A program made the translations under genes and the position numbers. Shown piece after piece: positions 17,014-25,736 of a stretch of 36,976 nt of DNA (its first letter is position 1; each line of letters begins with the position of its first letter). The notes below the pieces were generated by a model, which was given only the letters and a program-made list of their open reading frames with translations, had not been told where the DNA came from and ran no database searches. The stretch comes from Elusimicrobiota bacterium (lineage in GTDB: Bacteria; Elusimicrobiota; Elusimicrobia; F11): positions 1 through 36,976 of the forward strand of contig PLLH01000061.1 in assembly GCA_003140895.1 (NCBI GenBank). The letters are read 5' to 3'.

Positions 17014-18090
17014 ATGAACAAACCCATCCTCGATCGGAAAATTCGCTTCGGCCTTGTGGGCTGCGGACGGATTTCAGCCAATCACCTCTCCGCCCTGGAA
17101 GTTCATTCGGACAAGGCGGAGATTGTCGGCGTGTGCGACGAAGACCCGGCGAAGCTCAAAGCGGCCATGGAGAAAACCGGGAAACCGGGTTATTCCACGC
17201 TCGCTGATTTACTGAAACACAGCAACGCCGATATAGTGTCTCTCACGACCCCCAGCGGACTTCATTCGGAACAAGCCATTCAAGTGGCCCGCGCAGGGAA
17301 ACACGTGCTGACCGAGAAACCCATGGCGACCCACTGGGAAGACGGACTTCGTATGCTTCAGGTTTGCGAAGAGGAAAACGTCCGGCTCTTCGTTGTTCTC
17401 CAGAACAGGAAGAACGAGACACTGGAACTTCTGAAGCGGGCCATCGAATTGGAGCGTTTCGGGAAAATTTACCTCGTGACGGTGAACGTCTTCTGGACGC
17501 GGCCGCAATCCTATTACGACGCCGCAAAATGGAGGGGGACTTGGAAATACGATGGCGGCGCCTTCATGAACCAGGCCAGCCATTACGTGGATTTGTTGAC
17601 GTGGCTTCTGGGCCCGCTGGAAAGCGTTCAGGCCTTTACGGCCACGCTGGCTCGGAAAATTGAGGCGGAAGACACGGGGGTCATGAGCCTGCGCTGGGCG
17701 TCGGGCGCCTTGGGATCCATCAACGTGACGATGCTGACCTATGACCGGAACCTGGAAGGCTCCATTACTGTATTGGGAGAGAAAGGGTCCGTGCGGGTGG
17801 GGGGCGTCGCGGTCAATGAAATCCAGCATTGGGAATTCGCCACGCCTCACGATGACGACCACAAAGTCTCAGGGGCGCGTTATCACACGGCCTCCGTTTA
17901 CGGATTCGGCCATCCGAAATATTACGATAACGTGATTCACGTGCTGAAAGGCAAAGAGGAACCAGACATCGATGGGCTGGAAGGCCTTAAATCCCTGGAA
18001 ACTCTGACGGCCTGCTATCGCTCAGCCAAATCCGGGCAGCGGGTTCATCTTCCGCTGGAGCGGGTTTCCCTGGCGGTGACTTCAAAATGA
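17014..18090 (+). CDS. wbpB: UDP-GlcNAcA 3-dehydrogenase (WbpB type, Gfo/Idh/MocA family)
   Basis: The 358-residue oxidoreductase has [18 protein letters not shown] as its NAD loop, [11 protein letters not shown], and the [17 protein letters not shown] segment with the family lysine in [21 protein letters not shown] and [15 protein letters not shown] are typical of the WbpB group. The enzyme oxidises C3 of UDP-GlcNAcA to the 3-keto sugar. In studied systems its NADH is recycled in a reaction coupled to WbpE. The start has AGAGGA six to seven bases upstream, and the stop overlaps wbpD (ATGA). Confidence 0.92.
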   Translation: MNKPILDRKIRFGLVGCGRISANHLSALEVHSDKAEIVGVCDEDPAKLKAAMEKTGKPGYSTLADLLKHSNADIVSLTTPSGLHSEQAIQVARAGKHVLTEKPMATHWEDGLRMLQVCEEENVRLFVVLQNRKNETLELLKRAIELERFGKIYLVTVNVFWTRPQSYYDAAKWRGTWKYDGGAFMNQASHYVDLLTWLLGPLESVQAFTATLARKIEAEDTGVMSLRWASGALGSINVTMLTYDRNLEGSITVLGEKGSVRVGGVAVNEIQHWEFATPHDDDHKVSGARYHTASVYGFGHPKYYDNVIHVLKGKEEPDIDGLEGLKSLETLTACYRSAKSGQRVHLPLERVSLAVTSK

Positions 18091-18659
18091 GCTTTTCCTC
18101 GCATCCCACGGCCATTATCGACAATGGAGCTTCCATTGGAGACAACACCCGCGTATGGCATTGGGTCCATGTCTGCGGGGGAGCCAAAATTGGGAACAAC
18201 TGCTCTTTGGGTCAAAATGTTTTCATCGGCAATAAAGCCGTTATCGGAAATAACGTCAAAATTCAGAACAACGTGTCAGTGTATGACGAAGTGATTCTGG
18301 ACGACGATGTTTTTTGCGGCCCCAGCATGGTGTTCACGAACGTCATAAATCCGCGAAGCCATATCGTTCGAAAAAATGAATACAAGCGGACACTGGTAAA
18401 AAAGGGCGCCACGATCGGCGCCAACGCCACGATTCTTTGCGGGACGGTGATCGGGAAGTTCGGTTTTGTCGGCGCCGGCGCCGTGGTCATCAAAGACGTG
18501 AGCGATTATTCTCTCGTGGTCGGTGTTCCCGCCAAACACGTCGGATGGATGTGCGCGTGCGGCAACCAAATTCAAAAAAAGAAAAATAATTCAGGAACCT
18601 GCCCCAGCTGTTCCAAAACATATCGGCTAACAGCCAAAACCTGCGTTCCAAAGGACTAA
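18087..18659 (+). CDS. wbpD: UDP-GlcNAc3NA 3-N-acetyltransferase (WbpD type, left-handed beta-helix)
   Basis: The 190-residue hexapeptide-repeat acetyltransferase shows the [LIV]GxxxxIG rhythm from about residue 8 to 150 ([46 protein letters not shown]). [20 protein letters not shown] follows. The last 40 residues carry CAC and CPSC, a small zinc-ribbon-like tail seen in WbpD-type enzymes. It acetylates the 3-amino group made by WbpE with acetyl-CoA. The length matches WbpD closely. It starts inside the wbpB stop codon and ends two bases before wbpE. Confidence 0.92.
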   Translation: MSFSSHPTAIIDNGASIGDNTRVWHWVHVCGGAKIGNNCSLGQNVFIGNKAVIGNNVKIQNNVSVYDEVILDDDVFCGPSMVFTNVINPRSHIVRKNEYKRTLVKKGATIGANATILCGTVIGKFGFVGAGAVVIKDVSDYSLVVGVPAKHVGWMCACGNQIQKKKNNSGTCPSCSKTYRLTAKTCVPKD

Positions 18660-18661
18660 TT

Positions 18662-19774
18662 ATGTCAACGGCACAAACGGCAAAGAAAATTGATTTTATT
18701 GATTTAGTTGCTCAACAGTCCCGCATTCGAAAACAAATAGATGAGCGCATCCGGCGTGTATTGGATCACGGACAGTATATTTTGGGGCCGGAAGTAACTG
18801 AATTGGAGTCCAAACTGGCTCAGTTCGTGGGAGTCAAGGAAGCTCTCTCGATGGCGAGCGGGACAGACGCTCTTTTGATCGCTCTCATGGCGCTGGGCGT
18901 GGGCCCCGGGGATGAAGTCATTACAACTCCTTTTACCTTCATATCGACGGCGGAAGTCATCGCGCTTCTTCAAGCCAAACCGGTTTTCGTCGATATCGAT
19001 GAAAAAACATTCAACATCAACCCGGTTCTCATTGAGAAGGCCGTGACGAAAAAAACAAAAGCCATTATTCCCGTGAGTCTCTATGGTCAATGCGCCAACA
19101 TGGAAGCCATCAACGAGATCGCCAAAAAACACAACATCCCGGTTATCGAAGATGGCTGCCAAAGTTTTGGCTCTACCCGGCATGGGAAACAGTCTTGCTC
19201 CTTGAGCACAATCGGTTGCACCAGCTTCTTTCCTTCAAAACCGCTGGGCGGGTACGGGGATGGGGGGGCCTGCTTTACCAATGACCCCGCCTTGGCTCAG
19301 AAAATGAAATGGATACGAGTTCACGGGCAGGATAAACGGTACCATCACCCGTTGATTGGCGTCAACGGCCGTTTTGACACACTCCAGGCCGCCATTCTCC
19401 TTCCCAAATTGGAAATTTTCCCCGAGGAAGTAACGCTTCGAGCAAAAATCGGAGAACGGTACACGCAGCTCCTCAAAGGCGTCGTGGGCACACCTGCGAC
19501 GGACGCCGGGAACACGCATGTCTACGCTCAATACACGGTTCGGGTCAAAAACCGGGCGTCTTTCCAGGAATCCCTTAATAAAGCAGGAGTCCCCACGGCG
19601 GTTCACTATCCGATCCCTCTTCATCTTCAGCCGGCGTTTTCCTATTTGAATTACAAAGAGGGTTCATTGCCCGTGTCCGAACTGTGCGCGCGTGAAGTCG
19701 TGAGCCTTCCGATGCATCCCTATCTTTCGTCGGCGGACCAGGACAGAATCGTCGAAGCGGTGAAGCTGGCCTAG
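18662..19774 (+). CDS. wbpE: UDP-3-keto-GlcNAcA 3-aminotransferase (WbpE type, DegT/DnrJ/EryC1 family)
   Basis: The 370-residue PLP enzyme begins IDFIDLVAQQSRIRKQIDER, the usual WbpE opening, with GQYILGPEVTELE after it. SGTDALLIAL and VIEDGCQSFGS follow, the latter with Asp164 for the cofactor. The PLP lysine is at 193 in SFFPSKPLGGYGDGG. WbpE transfers an amino group from glutamate to C3 of the keto sugar made by WbpB. AAAGGA lies seven bases before the ATG. It is the third transaminase-type step in the locus counting pseC and the gene at 22151, and the three sequences are clearly distinct. Confidence 0.92.
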   Translation: MSTAQTAKKIDFIDLVAQQSRIRKQIDERIRRVLDHGQYILGPEVTELESKLAQFVGVKEALSMASGTDALLIALMALGVGPGDEVITTPFTFISTAEVIALLQAKPVFVDIDEKTFNINPVLIEKAVTKKTKAIIPVSLYGQCANMEAINEIAKKHNIPVIEDGCQSFGSTRHGKQSCSLSTIGCTSFFPSKPLGGYGDGGACFTNDPALAQKMKWIRVHGQDKRYHHPLIGVNGRFDTLQAAILLPKLEIFPEEVTLRAKIGERYTQLLKGVVGTPATDAGNTHVYAQYTVRVKNRASFQESLNKAGVPTAVHYPIPLHLQPAFSYLNYKEGSLPVSELCAREVVSLPMHPYLSSADQDRIVEAVKLA

Positions 19775-19803
19775 CTCCTGTTCGAATCAAAAAGGGGTTC
19801 TCA

Positions 19804-20904
19804 GTGATAAAAATTGTAACCATCGTCGGAGCGCGTCCTCAATTCGTTAAGGCCGCGGCGGTCTCCCGGGTCCTTCGAGGGCATCCAGGCGTCAAGGAAA
19901 TCCTGCTTCACACAGGACAGCATTACGACGACCAGATGTCCGAGATCTTTTTTCACGAGATGCAAATCCCGAAGCCGGATGTGAACCTCGGCGTGGGATC
20001 GGGCCCGCAAGGCGAACAAACGGGGCAGATGCTCTCGGGAATTGAAAAAATCCTTATTCAGGAAAAACCCCAATGGGTTCTCGTTTATGGGGACACCAAT
20101 TCCACATTGGCCGGGGCGCTCGCTGCGGTCAAACTCCATATCCCCGTGGCTCATGTCGAAGCCGGGCTTCGATCGTTTAATAAGGCCATGCCGGAAGAAA
20201 TTAACCGCATTTTGACCGATCATATGTCGGATTTGCTGCTGGCGCCCACCAAAACAGCGGTTGAACATCTTTTGTTGGAAGGGATTTCCGTCCATTCCAT
20301 CCGGAATGTGGGGGATGTCATGTACGATGCCGCCCTCTTTTACGCCCCTCAGGCTGAAAAGAAGAGCCGGATTCTGGAGGGGCTCTCCTTGACTCCCAAA
20401 GGGTTCGTGTTGGCCACTGTTCATCGAGCGGAGAACACCGATGACCCCATCATCCTTGAATCTCTATTCCAGGCCCTGAATTCGATATCGAAAGACCTCC
20501 CGGTTGTGTTGCCGCTCCACCCCAGAACGCGAAGTTCCTTGGAAAAGCTGAACATAAAGAAGAGTCTGAACTCATCATTTAAAATGATTGATCCTGTTGG
20601 ATACTTCGACATGATCAAGCTCACTCAAAATGCCCGGTTTGTTATGACCGATTCGGGAGGGCTGCAAAAAGAGGCTTTTTTTTATCGGACGCCCTGTTTG
20701 ACGCTTCGGACTGAAACGGAGTGGGTTGAACTGGTTGATTTGGGATGGAACGAGCTGGTTCCGCCGGTATCAAAAGAAGCGATTATCAGCAAAGCTCAAG
20801 CCCTTATGGAAAAACCCACCTCGTCCGCCAAAGAGGCCTCCCCTTATGGGAAAGGGCAGGCTTCGGTTAAAGTTCTGGACGCCCTGTTGAATATCGCTCA
20901 ATGA
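19804..20904 (+). CDS. wbpI: UDP-GlcNAc3NAcA 2-epimerase (WbpI type)
   Basis: The 366-residue non-hydrolysing epimerase has GARPQFVKAAAVSR, HTGQHYDDQMS, YGDTNSTLAGALAA, HVEAGLRSFNKAMPEEINR, TVHRAENTD and TDSGGLQKEAFF. The LRTETEWVELV stretch near residue 300 is characteristic of the WbpI group; WecB-type enzymes usually read TERPE there. It inverts C2 to give UDP-ManNAc3NAcA, the last step of the five-gene pathway. The start is GTG with AAGGGG about six bases upstream, and the stop overlaps the next gene (ATGA). Confidence 0.93.
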   Translation: MIKIVTIVGARPQFVKAAAVSRVLRGHPGVKEILLHTGQHYDDQMSEIFFHEMQIPKPDVNLGVGSGPQGEQTGQMLSGIEKILIQEKPQWVLVYGDTNSTLAGALAAVKLHIPVAHVEAGLRSFNKAMPEEINRILTDHMSDLLLAPTKTAVEHLLLEGISVHSIRNVGDVMYDAALFYAPQAEKKSRILEGLSLTPKGFVLATVHRAENTDDPIILESLFQALNSISKDLPVVLPLHPRTRSSLEKLNIKKSLNSSFKMIDPVGYFDMIKLTQNARFVMTDSGGLQKEAFFYRTPCLTLRTETEWVELVDLGWNELVPPVSKEAIISKAQALMEKPTSSAKEASPYGKGQASVKVLDALLNIAQ

Positions 20905-22151
20905 AACCGCTGTTGATCCTCTCATTTAAATTCCCGCCGATGGGGGGGGTGGGGACGAGGCGGTGGGCCAAATTTTCGAAATATTTGGCTCGAAAAGACT
21001 ACAAAGTCCATGTCGTCACCCTTCAATACCCCTTTCACGATGAAAATTCATGGGCGGCCGACGTTACGGACCCGCGGATTATTGTTCATCGCCTCCCTTG
21101 CCACGTTCCGCTTTGGATGATCAAGCGGGAAAACCGGATGTTTCTGGAAACGTGGGGTTCCATGATTTTTAAACGGATATTCCGGTCCTCCGCCATTGAT
21201 ATCGCCGACGGGTGGGAAAAATTCTGCGTTCCGTATGCCTTGAACCTGATTAAACAGGAGAACATTCGAAACGTTATCGTCACGGGGCCGCCCAGTTCGC
21301 TCCATTTTGCTGGGGCGCTCCTCAAAAAAGAGAATCCGGGAATCCATTTGATTCAGGATTACCGCGATCCCTGGAACACGGACAGGGATTACCAGCTTGG
21401 GCAGGGGCTCAAATCAACGATGGCTAAGGAACGGTCATTAAGAATGGAAAAAGAAGCTCTTCAGGCCGCGGATCGGGTGGTTGTGGTCACTCGCGACATG
21501 GAAAAACAATTAAAGGAACTGCATCCATCAATCACCGACCGCGTTTCGACGATCCACAACGGATTTGACCCGGATGAAACAATGCGAAATCACTCAAACC
21601 CCGCTCCGACATTCAGTCTTCTCTACTCCGGAATTTTGGGCACGGACCGGGCGCTCCGGCCCCGCGCGCTGGAACTCCTGGCCAACGCCATCGATTCGTT
21701 AAATGACGCCTTCATTCGGGAGAACCTGACAATTCACGTTACGAGCGACATCGACCTGGATTTTTTCAGTTTCAGCCCCATATTTGAGACGATCAAAAAG
21801 AATTTTCGCTTCCATCCCTTTATTAATCCGTCCAGAATTCCATCGCTCGTTCATGAGCATACGTATTGCCTGTCAATCAACGCGGAGGTGGATTCCCACG
21901 CCTTCGGGTCAAAAGTATTCGATTACATGGCCCAGGGGAAGAAAATCTTCCTTATCTCAAACGAGGGGGATTTGTCCGATGTACTCAAATCAAAGGGACT
22001 GTTCACGGCAACCTATGATCTGGAATCCGTGAAACAACAGCTGATTCGACTGAAAGAGGATTTTTTGGCGGGCGGCTACAAAACGCCGCTTGATTACTCT
22101 GAATTTGAACTGCCGCGTCTGGTTGAACGATTCGAGACGGTTTTAATTTAA
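20901..22151 (+). CDS. GT4-like glycosyltransferase
   Basis: The 416-residue protein has a GT-B layout. The N-terminal domain opens LLILSFKFPPMGGVGTRRW and continues with YKVHVVTL. A VTGPPSSLHFAG strand and LIQDYRDPW follow. The linker and C-terminal domain hold VSTIHNGFDPDE, LLYSGILG, and HAFGSKVFDYMAQGKKIFL, the position of the family E-x7-E region. Such proteins are retaining transferases that act on the cytoplasmic face of the membrane. The donor could be UDP-ManNAc3NAcA, because the gene is coupled to wbpI, but that is a guess. An eight-G run sits at 20942-20949 near the start of the frame. Confidence 0.8.
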   Translation: MKPLLILSFKFPPMGGVGTRRWAKFSKYLARKDYKVHVVTLQYPFHDENSWAADVTDPRIIVHRLPCHVPLWMIKRENRMFLETWGSMIFKRIFRSSAIDIADGWEKFCVPYALNLIKQENIRNVIVTGPPSSLHFAGALLKKENPGIHLIQDYRDPWNTDRDYQLGQGLKSTMAKERSLRMEKEALQAADRVVVVTRDMEKQLKELHPSITDRVSTIHNGFDPDETMRNHSNPAPTFSLLYSGILGTDRALRPRALELLANAIDSLNDAFIRENLTIHVTSDIDLDFFSFSPIFETIKKNFRFHPFINPSRIPSLVHEHTYCLSINAEVDSHAFGSKVFDYMAQGKKIFLISNEGDLSDVLKSKGLFTATYDLESVKQQLIRLKEDFLAGGYKTPLDYSEFELPRLVERFETVLI

Positions 22152-23335
22152 TGGAAACCATTCCCAAATTATTTCCTCGAGTTCCATATTTTCCTCCTGG
22201 TTGGGGCCGGGAAGAAGTCGCCACCGTCTGGCGTCATCTCCTTCATGGATTTTCAGACGACCCGGATGGTTTCGCTCATTTCAAAGAGCAGCTCGCTTCC
22301 GTTTTTCCGACAAAAAAAATGACTTTTTTTAATTCAGGAAAGGCGGCCATTTTTTCTCTCTTAAAACAGTGGAATGTCGGCCCCGGAGATGAGGTTATTA
22401 TCCCGGCTTTTATATGCGAGTCGGTTTATTTCCCCATTTTAATGTGCGGCGCCGTTCCCGTGGAAGCGGACGTGGATCCGGAAGACTTAAACATATCCAT
22501 CCCTTCGGTCATAAAGAAGATTTCCGCCAAGACGAAAGCGATTCTTGTGGCTCATCTTTACGGGAATCCGGCAAACATCGTTCCGTTGTTAGAGGTCGGA
22601 AAAAATAGAGGAATCAAAATTCTTGATGACGCCGCCCCTTCCTTTGGGGCCAGTTTGAACGGACAGCCAGTTGGGAGTTTTGGGAATGGAGGCGCCATCA
22701 GCATTGGGCCTGGGAAATCGACCTCCGGCGTTCGTGGGGCCATTTGCTTATCAAATGATCAGATTCCCGGATCGACTGAGAGAGAATCGGGAATCCGTTT
22801 GCTTCAGATATACCTCAAATTTCTTTTGACGAGACAATATCGAAAAGCGGCATATCCCTTAGTGCGATTACATCATTGGTGGGCCGGGTTAAATAAGAGA
22901 AAAGATGGGATCGAAATGGATACTCGCTTCACTATATCGCAAATGGCCGCCATTGACGCCGCCATCGGCTCACTTCAAGTTAATTCTGTTTTAGCCGGCG
23001 GCATAAAAAAAAGGCGGGCGAACTTTGACATTCTCGACGGAATTCTGCTGAAGGAAAGTAAAATTAAAGTCGTTCGGGCAAAGCGGGGGGAATCAGCCTA
23101 TGCCAAATATGTTTTTATCCTTCCTGAGGGAAATCCTCTGAAGTTATTTTCTTTTCTCCAGACCAAAGGTATTGAGGTTTTTACCACGTATTCTCCAAAA
23201 CCACGATTTGGAAGGAATGACCCCTATTTTGCGGACTCCTTGGCCGGCCGTGTTTTTGAATTTCCTCTCAATGAAACGCCGGACAACACGGCTTTTATCG
23301 GAGAATCAATCAAAGAAGGTCTAAACAGAATTTAA
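22151..23335 (+). CDS. DegT/DnrJ/EryC1-family PLP aminotransferase, divergent
   Basis: The 394-residue protein has the fold signature of sugar aminotransferases. NSGKAAIFSLLKQWNVGPGDEVIIPAFIC is followed by KILDDAAPSFGA, with Asp160 for the pyridine ring, and SIGPGKSTSG with a probable PLP lysine at 189. The cofactor residues are therefore kept. The rest departs from PseC and WbpE: the opening is VPYFPPGWGREE and the middle (residues 210-255) is rich in basic and aromatic residues. The sugar substrate cannot be read. The gene starts in a TAATG overlap with the GT4 and is followed by the FemAB-like gene after three bases, so it may supply an amine to be acylated. Confidence 0.82.
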   Translation: METIPKLFPRVPYFPPGWGREEVATVWRHLLHGFSDDPDGFAHFKEQLASVFPTKKMTFFNSGKAAIFSLLKQWNVGPGDEVIIPAFICESVYFPILMCGAVPVEADVDPEDLNISIPSVIKKISAKTKAILVAHLYGNPANIVPLLEVGKNRGIKILDDAAPSFGASLNGQPVGSFGNGGAISIGPGKSTSGVRGAICLSNDQIPGSTERESGIRLLQIYLKFLLTRQYRKAAYPLVRLHHWWAGLNKRKDGIEMDTRFTISQMAAIDAAIGSLQVNSVLAGGIKKRRANFDILDGILLKESKIKVVRAKRGESAYAKYVFILPEGNPLKLFSFLQTKGIEVFTTYSPKPRFGRNDPYFADSLAGRVFEFPLNETPDNTAFIGESIKEGLNRI

Positions 23336-23338
23336 ATT

Positions 23339-24388
23339 ATGGAATACCAACTCATCAGCCATATCGATTCCATCCCTTCGAAACTCTGGGAGACGCTGGG
23401 TCGAGAAGGAACGGTTTTTCATCAGAGGGAATTCATCGAATCCCAGTGCGCGACCTCTCCGGAGGCGGTTCAATTTTTCCTTGCCAAAGATGGAGATGAC
23501 GTCGTGGCGTTCCTGCCACTACTTGTGCGTCGTGTCCTTTTCTTTCGATACGCTGTGTTATTCGTTGAACCCTGGATTCAGGAAGGGGCGTCCCTAAAAC
23601 TCGCTGAGGTCTTGTGCAATTTCTTTTTAGAAGACAAAGGCTTTATGTGGATCGATGCGAACTCAACCATGGCGCGGTTTGGAAACGTGGAAGGATCTCA
23701 TGTCCGACGGGCTCCCTTTGGCTCATATGTGATAGATCTAACGCGGCCCGAAGATGAAATCTGGTCCAAAATCCATTCAAAGCACAAAAATTCCATCCGT
23801 TCGGCGGAAAAAAACAATGTTGTCGTTGAGATAATCCAAAAAATTGACGATATCTACCCCGTGCTGGACATAACGCACAAAATGGCCGGACTGCCCCTGC
23901 CTTCGTTATCCGAATTCCGGGGTTTATGGGAAGAGCTTCTTCAAAAAAACAAATGTCGACTCTATGCGGCCAAAAGCCATGGCGTCGTTCAAGGGGCGGT
24001 TCTGATCCCGTTCACCAAGCAACGCGCCTATTACTACTATGGTGGATCCATCGAAAACCATGTTCCTGGATCAATGAATTTGCTGCATTGGGAAGTTGTT
24101 AAAGATTTAAAAAAAACCGGCGTGTTAAAATATGACTTTGGGGGCGCCCGCGTGAACCCGGATAGAGAATCCAAAGCCTACGGTATTCAGCGTTTTAAAG
24201 AGAGATTCGGAGGGGAATTTGAAACGTGTTTCATCTGGGAAAAGATCAATAATTTATTGCTTTTTAAATTGTTCAAATGGGCAAAGCGTATTTCATTTCT
24301 TTGCCGGAACAAAACTTATCATGCCTCCTTGGTGGAACAGGAAATCTCGAGAGGGGCCATTCTCATGATAAAAGGTGAAACCCCATGA
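23339..24388 (+). CDS. FemAB-like acyl/aminoacyltransferase (double GNAT fold)
   Basis: The 349-residue protein matches the FemAB/FmhB family. The N-terminal part has TVFHQREFIES. The core carries IWSKIHSKHKNSIRSAEKNN near residue 140, YYYYGGSIENHVPGSMNLLHW, and KYDFGGARVNPDRESKAYGI, then QRFKERFGG, near residues 263-294. Well-studied members add amino acids from aminoacyl-tRNA to peptidoglycan precursors. Homologues in Gram-negative polysaccharide loci are mostly uncharacterised. It is not PseH, which is a single-GNAT protein of about 170-180 residues. The stop overlaps the next start (ATGA). An acyl or aminoacyl transfer to an amino sugar is my inference from its neighbours. Confidence 0.82.
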   Translation: MEYQLISHIDSIPSKLWETLGREGTVFHQREFIESQCATSPEAVQFFLAKDGDDVVAFLPLLVRRVLFFRYAVLFVEPWIQEGASLKLAEVLCNFFLEDKGFMWIDANSTMARFGNVEGSHVRRAPFGSYVIDLTRPEDEIWSKIHSKHKNSIRSAEKNNVVVEIIQKIDDIYPVLDITHKMAGLPLPSLSEFRGLWEELLQKNKCRLYAAKSHGVVQGAVLIPFTKQRAYYYYGGSIENHVPGSMNLLHWEVVKDLKKTGVLKYDFGGARVNPDRESKAYGIQRFKERFGGEFETCFIWEKINNLLLFKLFKWAKRISFLCRNKTYHASLVEQEISRGAILMIKGETP

Positions 24389-25734
24389 AGTTATCAGATC
24401 CTCAAAAAACGGTTCTCTTCTCCGAATGGAGAACCGAGGGTCGCGAGCTGGACATGTTATTGCCCGTGATCTATTTTCTCGAACGCAGAGAAATTGCTTG
24501 TTCCTACACTCCAATATTGGATTTGTGGGAGGTGCTCCGGAACGTTCCTGATCTAGCTATTCTTTCTGGCGGAATCGGATGTATTGAGAGTTTTCAATTT
24601 TCGAAACTCTGCCATCGCTCCGGTATTGATCTCTTTACGATGATCACGGAAGGATCTTTTTCTCCGTCTCAGGCCGATAGCATGCTTTGGGGATGGAATA
24701 AGGATCGGATTCTATACGAGAACAGTACCTTTATGTGGTCGGAAAATTCCTACGATATTGTGAAGGAAATTTATGAGGGACCTAAGGGGAAGATTAAAGT
24801 CAGCGGGTCTCCAGGACACGATAAGTACAAGATTTATAAACCGCTGATGAGGCTGGATAGAATGAATTTTAAGAAAGTTATTGGAATTGGAGGGAATGCC
24901 TTTGAATATCTTAAGGCTCATTCAAAAGAGATTATTCGGGTAACGAGTCAGCAGTATTATGATATTTGTGCAAGTTATGAAAAAATCTCAAATTCGATCA
25001 TGAAAAAGTTGGTGAAACAAAATCCCGATATTCTTTTCATCATCAAATCGCATCCCGCCGACAACCTGATGGTTCCGCTTGAAGTCGCCGGCTTTGAGAA
25101 TGAACATAACCTCCGCATTGTTCACGACGATTTCCCTATTTTTGAATTGATCGCCAATTCTGATTTTTGGCTTAGCTTTGCTTCGTCGACAACTCTGGAA
25201 GCGTGGCTTATGGGAAAGCCATGCCTTTCCTTTGGCACCCGCAAAGAGATTTTGGAGCATACGTATGTCAGCACCGGAGGACTTCTATCGGAGGATGCAG
25301 ATCAGATTCAATGTTACATCGATGAATACTTCAGCACCGGCAAGATTGTTGATTTCGAGAACAAGGCAGATATACGTCGTCGTCTGGCGCATGATTTGAT
25401 CGGGTTCGACGACGGGCTCAACCACGTCCGCTTTCTTTCCTTTTTGAGGCCTCTCATTGAAGGGGCACCCGGACAAAAAGGTCGATGGGACCTTGGTTGG
25501 ATTGAGAAAGCCAAGCTCTATGTAAAACACTTGCGCGCATTGGCGGCGAAACGGAAAAAGACATGGCCTTTATTGAGACAGCATGCCAAGATCTATGAAA
25601 TGTTTAACCTCGATAAACTAAACGAGATAAAGAAATGTCGGTACCCCCAGCTCGATGCTTTTTACGCAGAGCATTCGGACCGAATCGAACACCTTTATCG
25701 GTCCTATGCCGATGAGTGGAACAGGAGTCATTGA
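24385..25734 (+). CDS. GT-B-like surface carbohydrate biosynthesis protein
   Basis: The 449-residue protein resembles the group annotated as surface carbohydrate biosynthesis proteins, distant relatives of capsule and CDP-glycerol-type transferases. The start, VLFSEWRTEGRELDMLLPVI, is typical. The second half has IIKSHPADN and FWLSFASSTTLEAWLMGKPCLSFG, which correspond to the donor-binding side of a GT-B fold. The reaction is unknown; transfer of a sugar or phospho-polyol is possible. Base composition looks more AT-rich than in the wbp block. It overlaps the FemAB-like gene by four bases and ends two bases before the asnB start, so it belongs to the same coupled block. Confidence 0.7.
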   Translation: MKLSDPQKTVLFSEWRTEGRELDMLLPVIYFLERREIACSYTPILDLWEVLRNVPDLAILSGGIGCIESFQFSKLCHRSGIDLFTMITEGSFSPSQADSMLWGWNKDRILYENSTFMWSENSYDIVKEIYEGPKGKIKVSGSPGHDKYKIYKPLMRLDRMNFKKVIGIGGNAFEYLKAHSKEIIRVTSQQYYDICASYEKISNSIMKKLVKQNPDILFIIKSHPADNLMVPLEVAGFENEHNLRIVHDDFPIFELIANSDFWLSFASSTTLEAWLMGKPCLSFGTRKEILEHTYVSTGGLLSEDADQIQCYIDEYFSTGKIVDFENKADIRRRLAHDLIGFDDGLNHVRFLSFLRPLIEGAPGQKGRWDLGWIEKAKLYVKHLRALAAKRKKTWPLLRQHAKIYEMFNLDKLNEIKKCRYPQLDAFYAEHSDRIEHLYRSYADEWNRSH

Positions 25735-25736
25735 GA

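Noticed and set aside
17209-17862. Long open frames antisense to wbpB, and similar ones opposite pseC, pseB, wbpE and wbpI
   Set aside because: They are exact shadows of strongly conserved genes, lack ribosome sites and show no recognisable domains.
23339-24388. FemAB-like protein as the missing PseH
   Set aside because: PseH is a single GNAT domain of about 170-180 residues; this protein has the longer FemAB layout with KHKNSIRSAEK and YDFGG...RFKERFGG. A replacement role remains possible but cannot be claimed.
25716-25736. Upstream in-frame start for the AsnB gene
   Set aside because: It would place seven residues before the MCSICG sequence and remove the N-terminal cysteine needed by the glutaminase domain.
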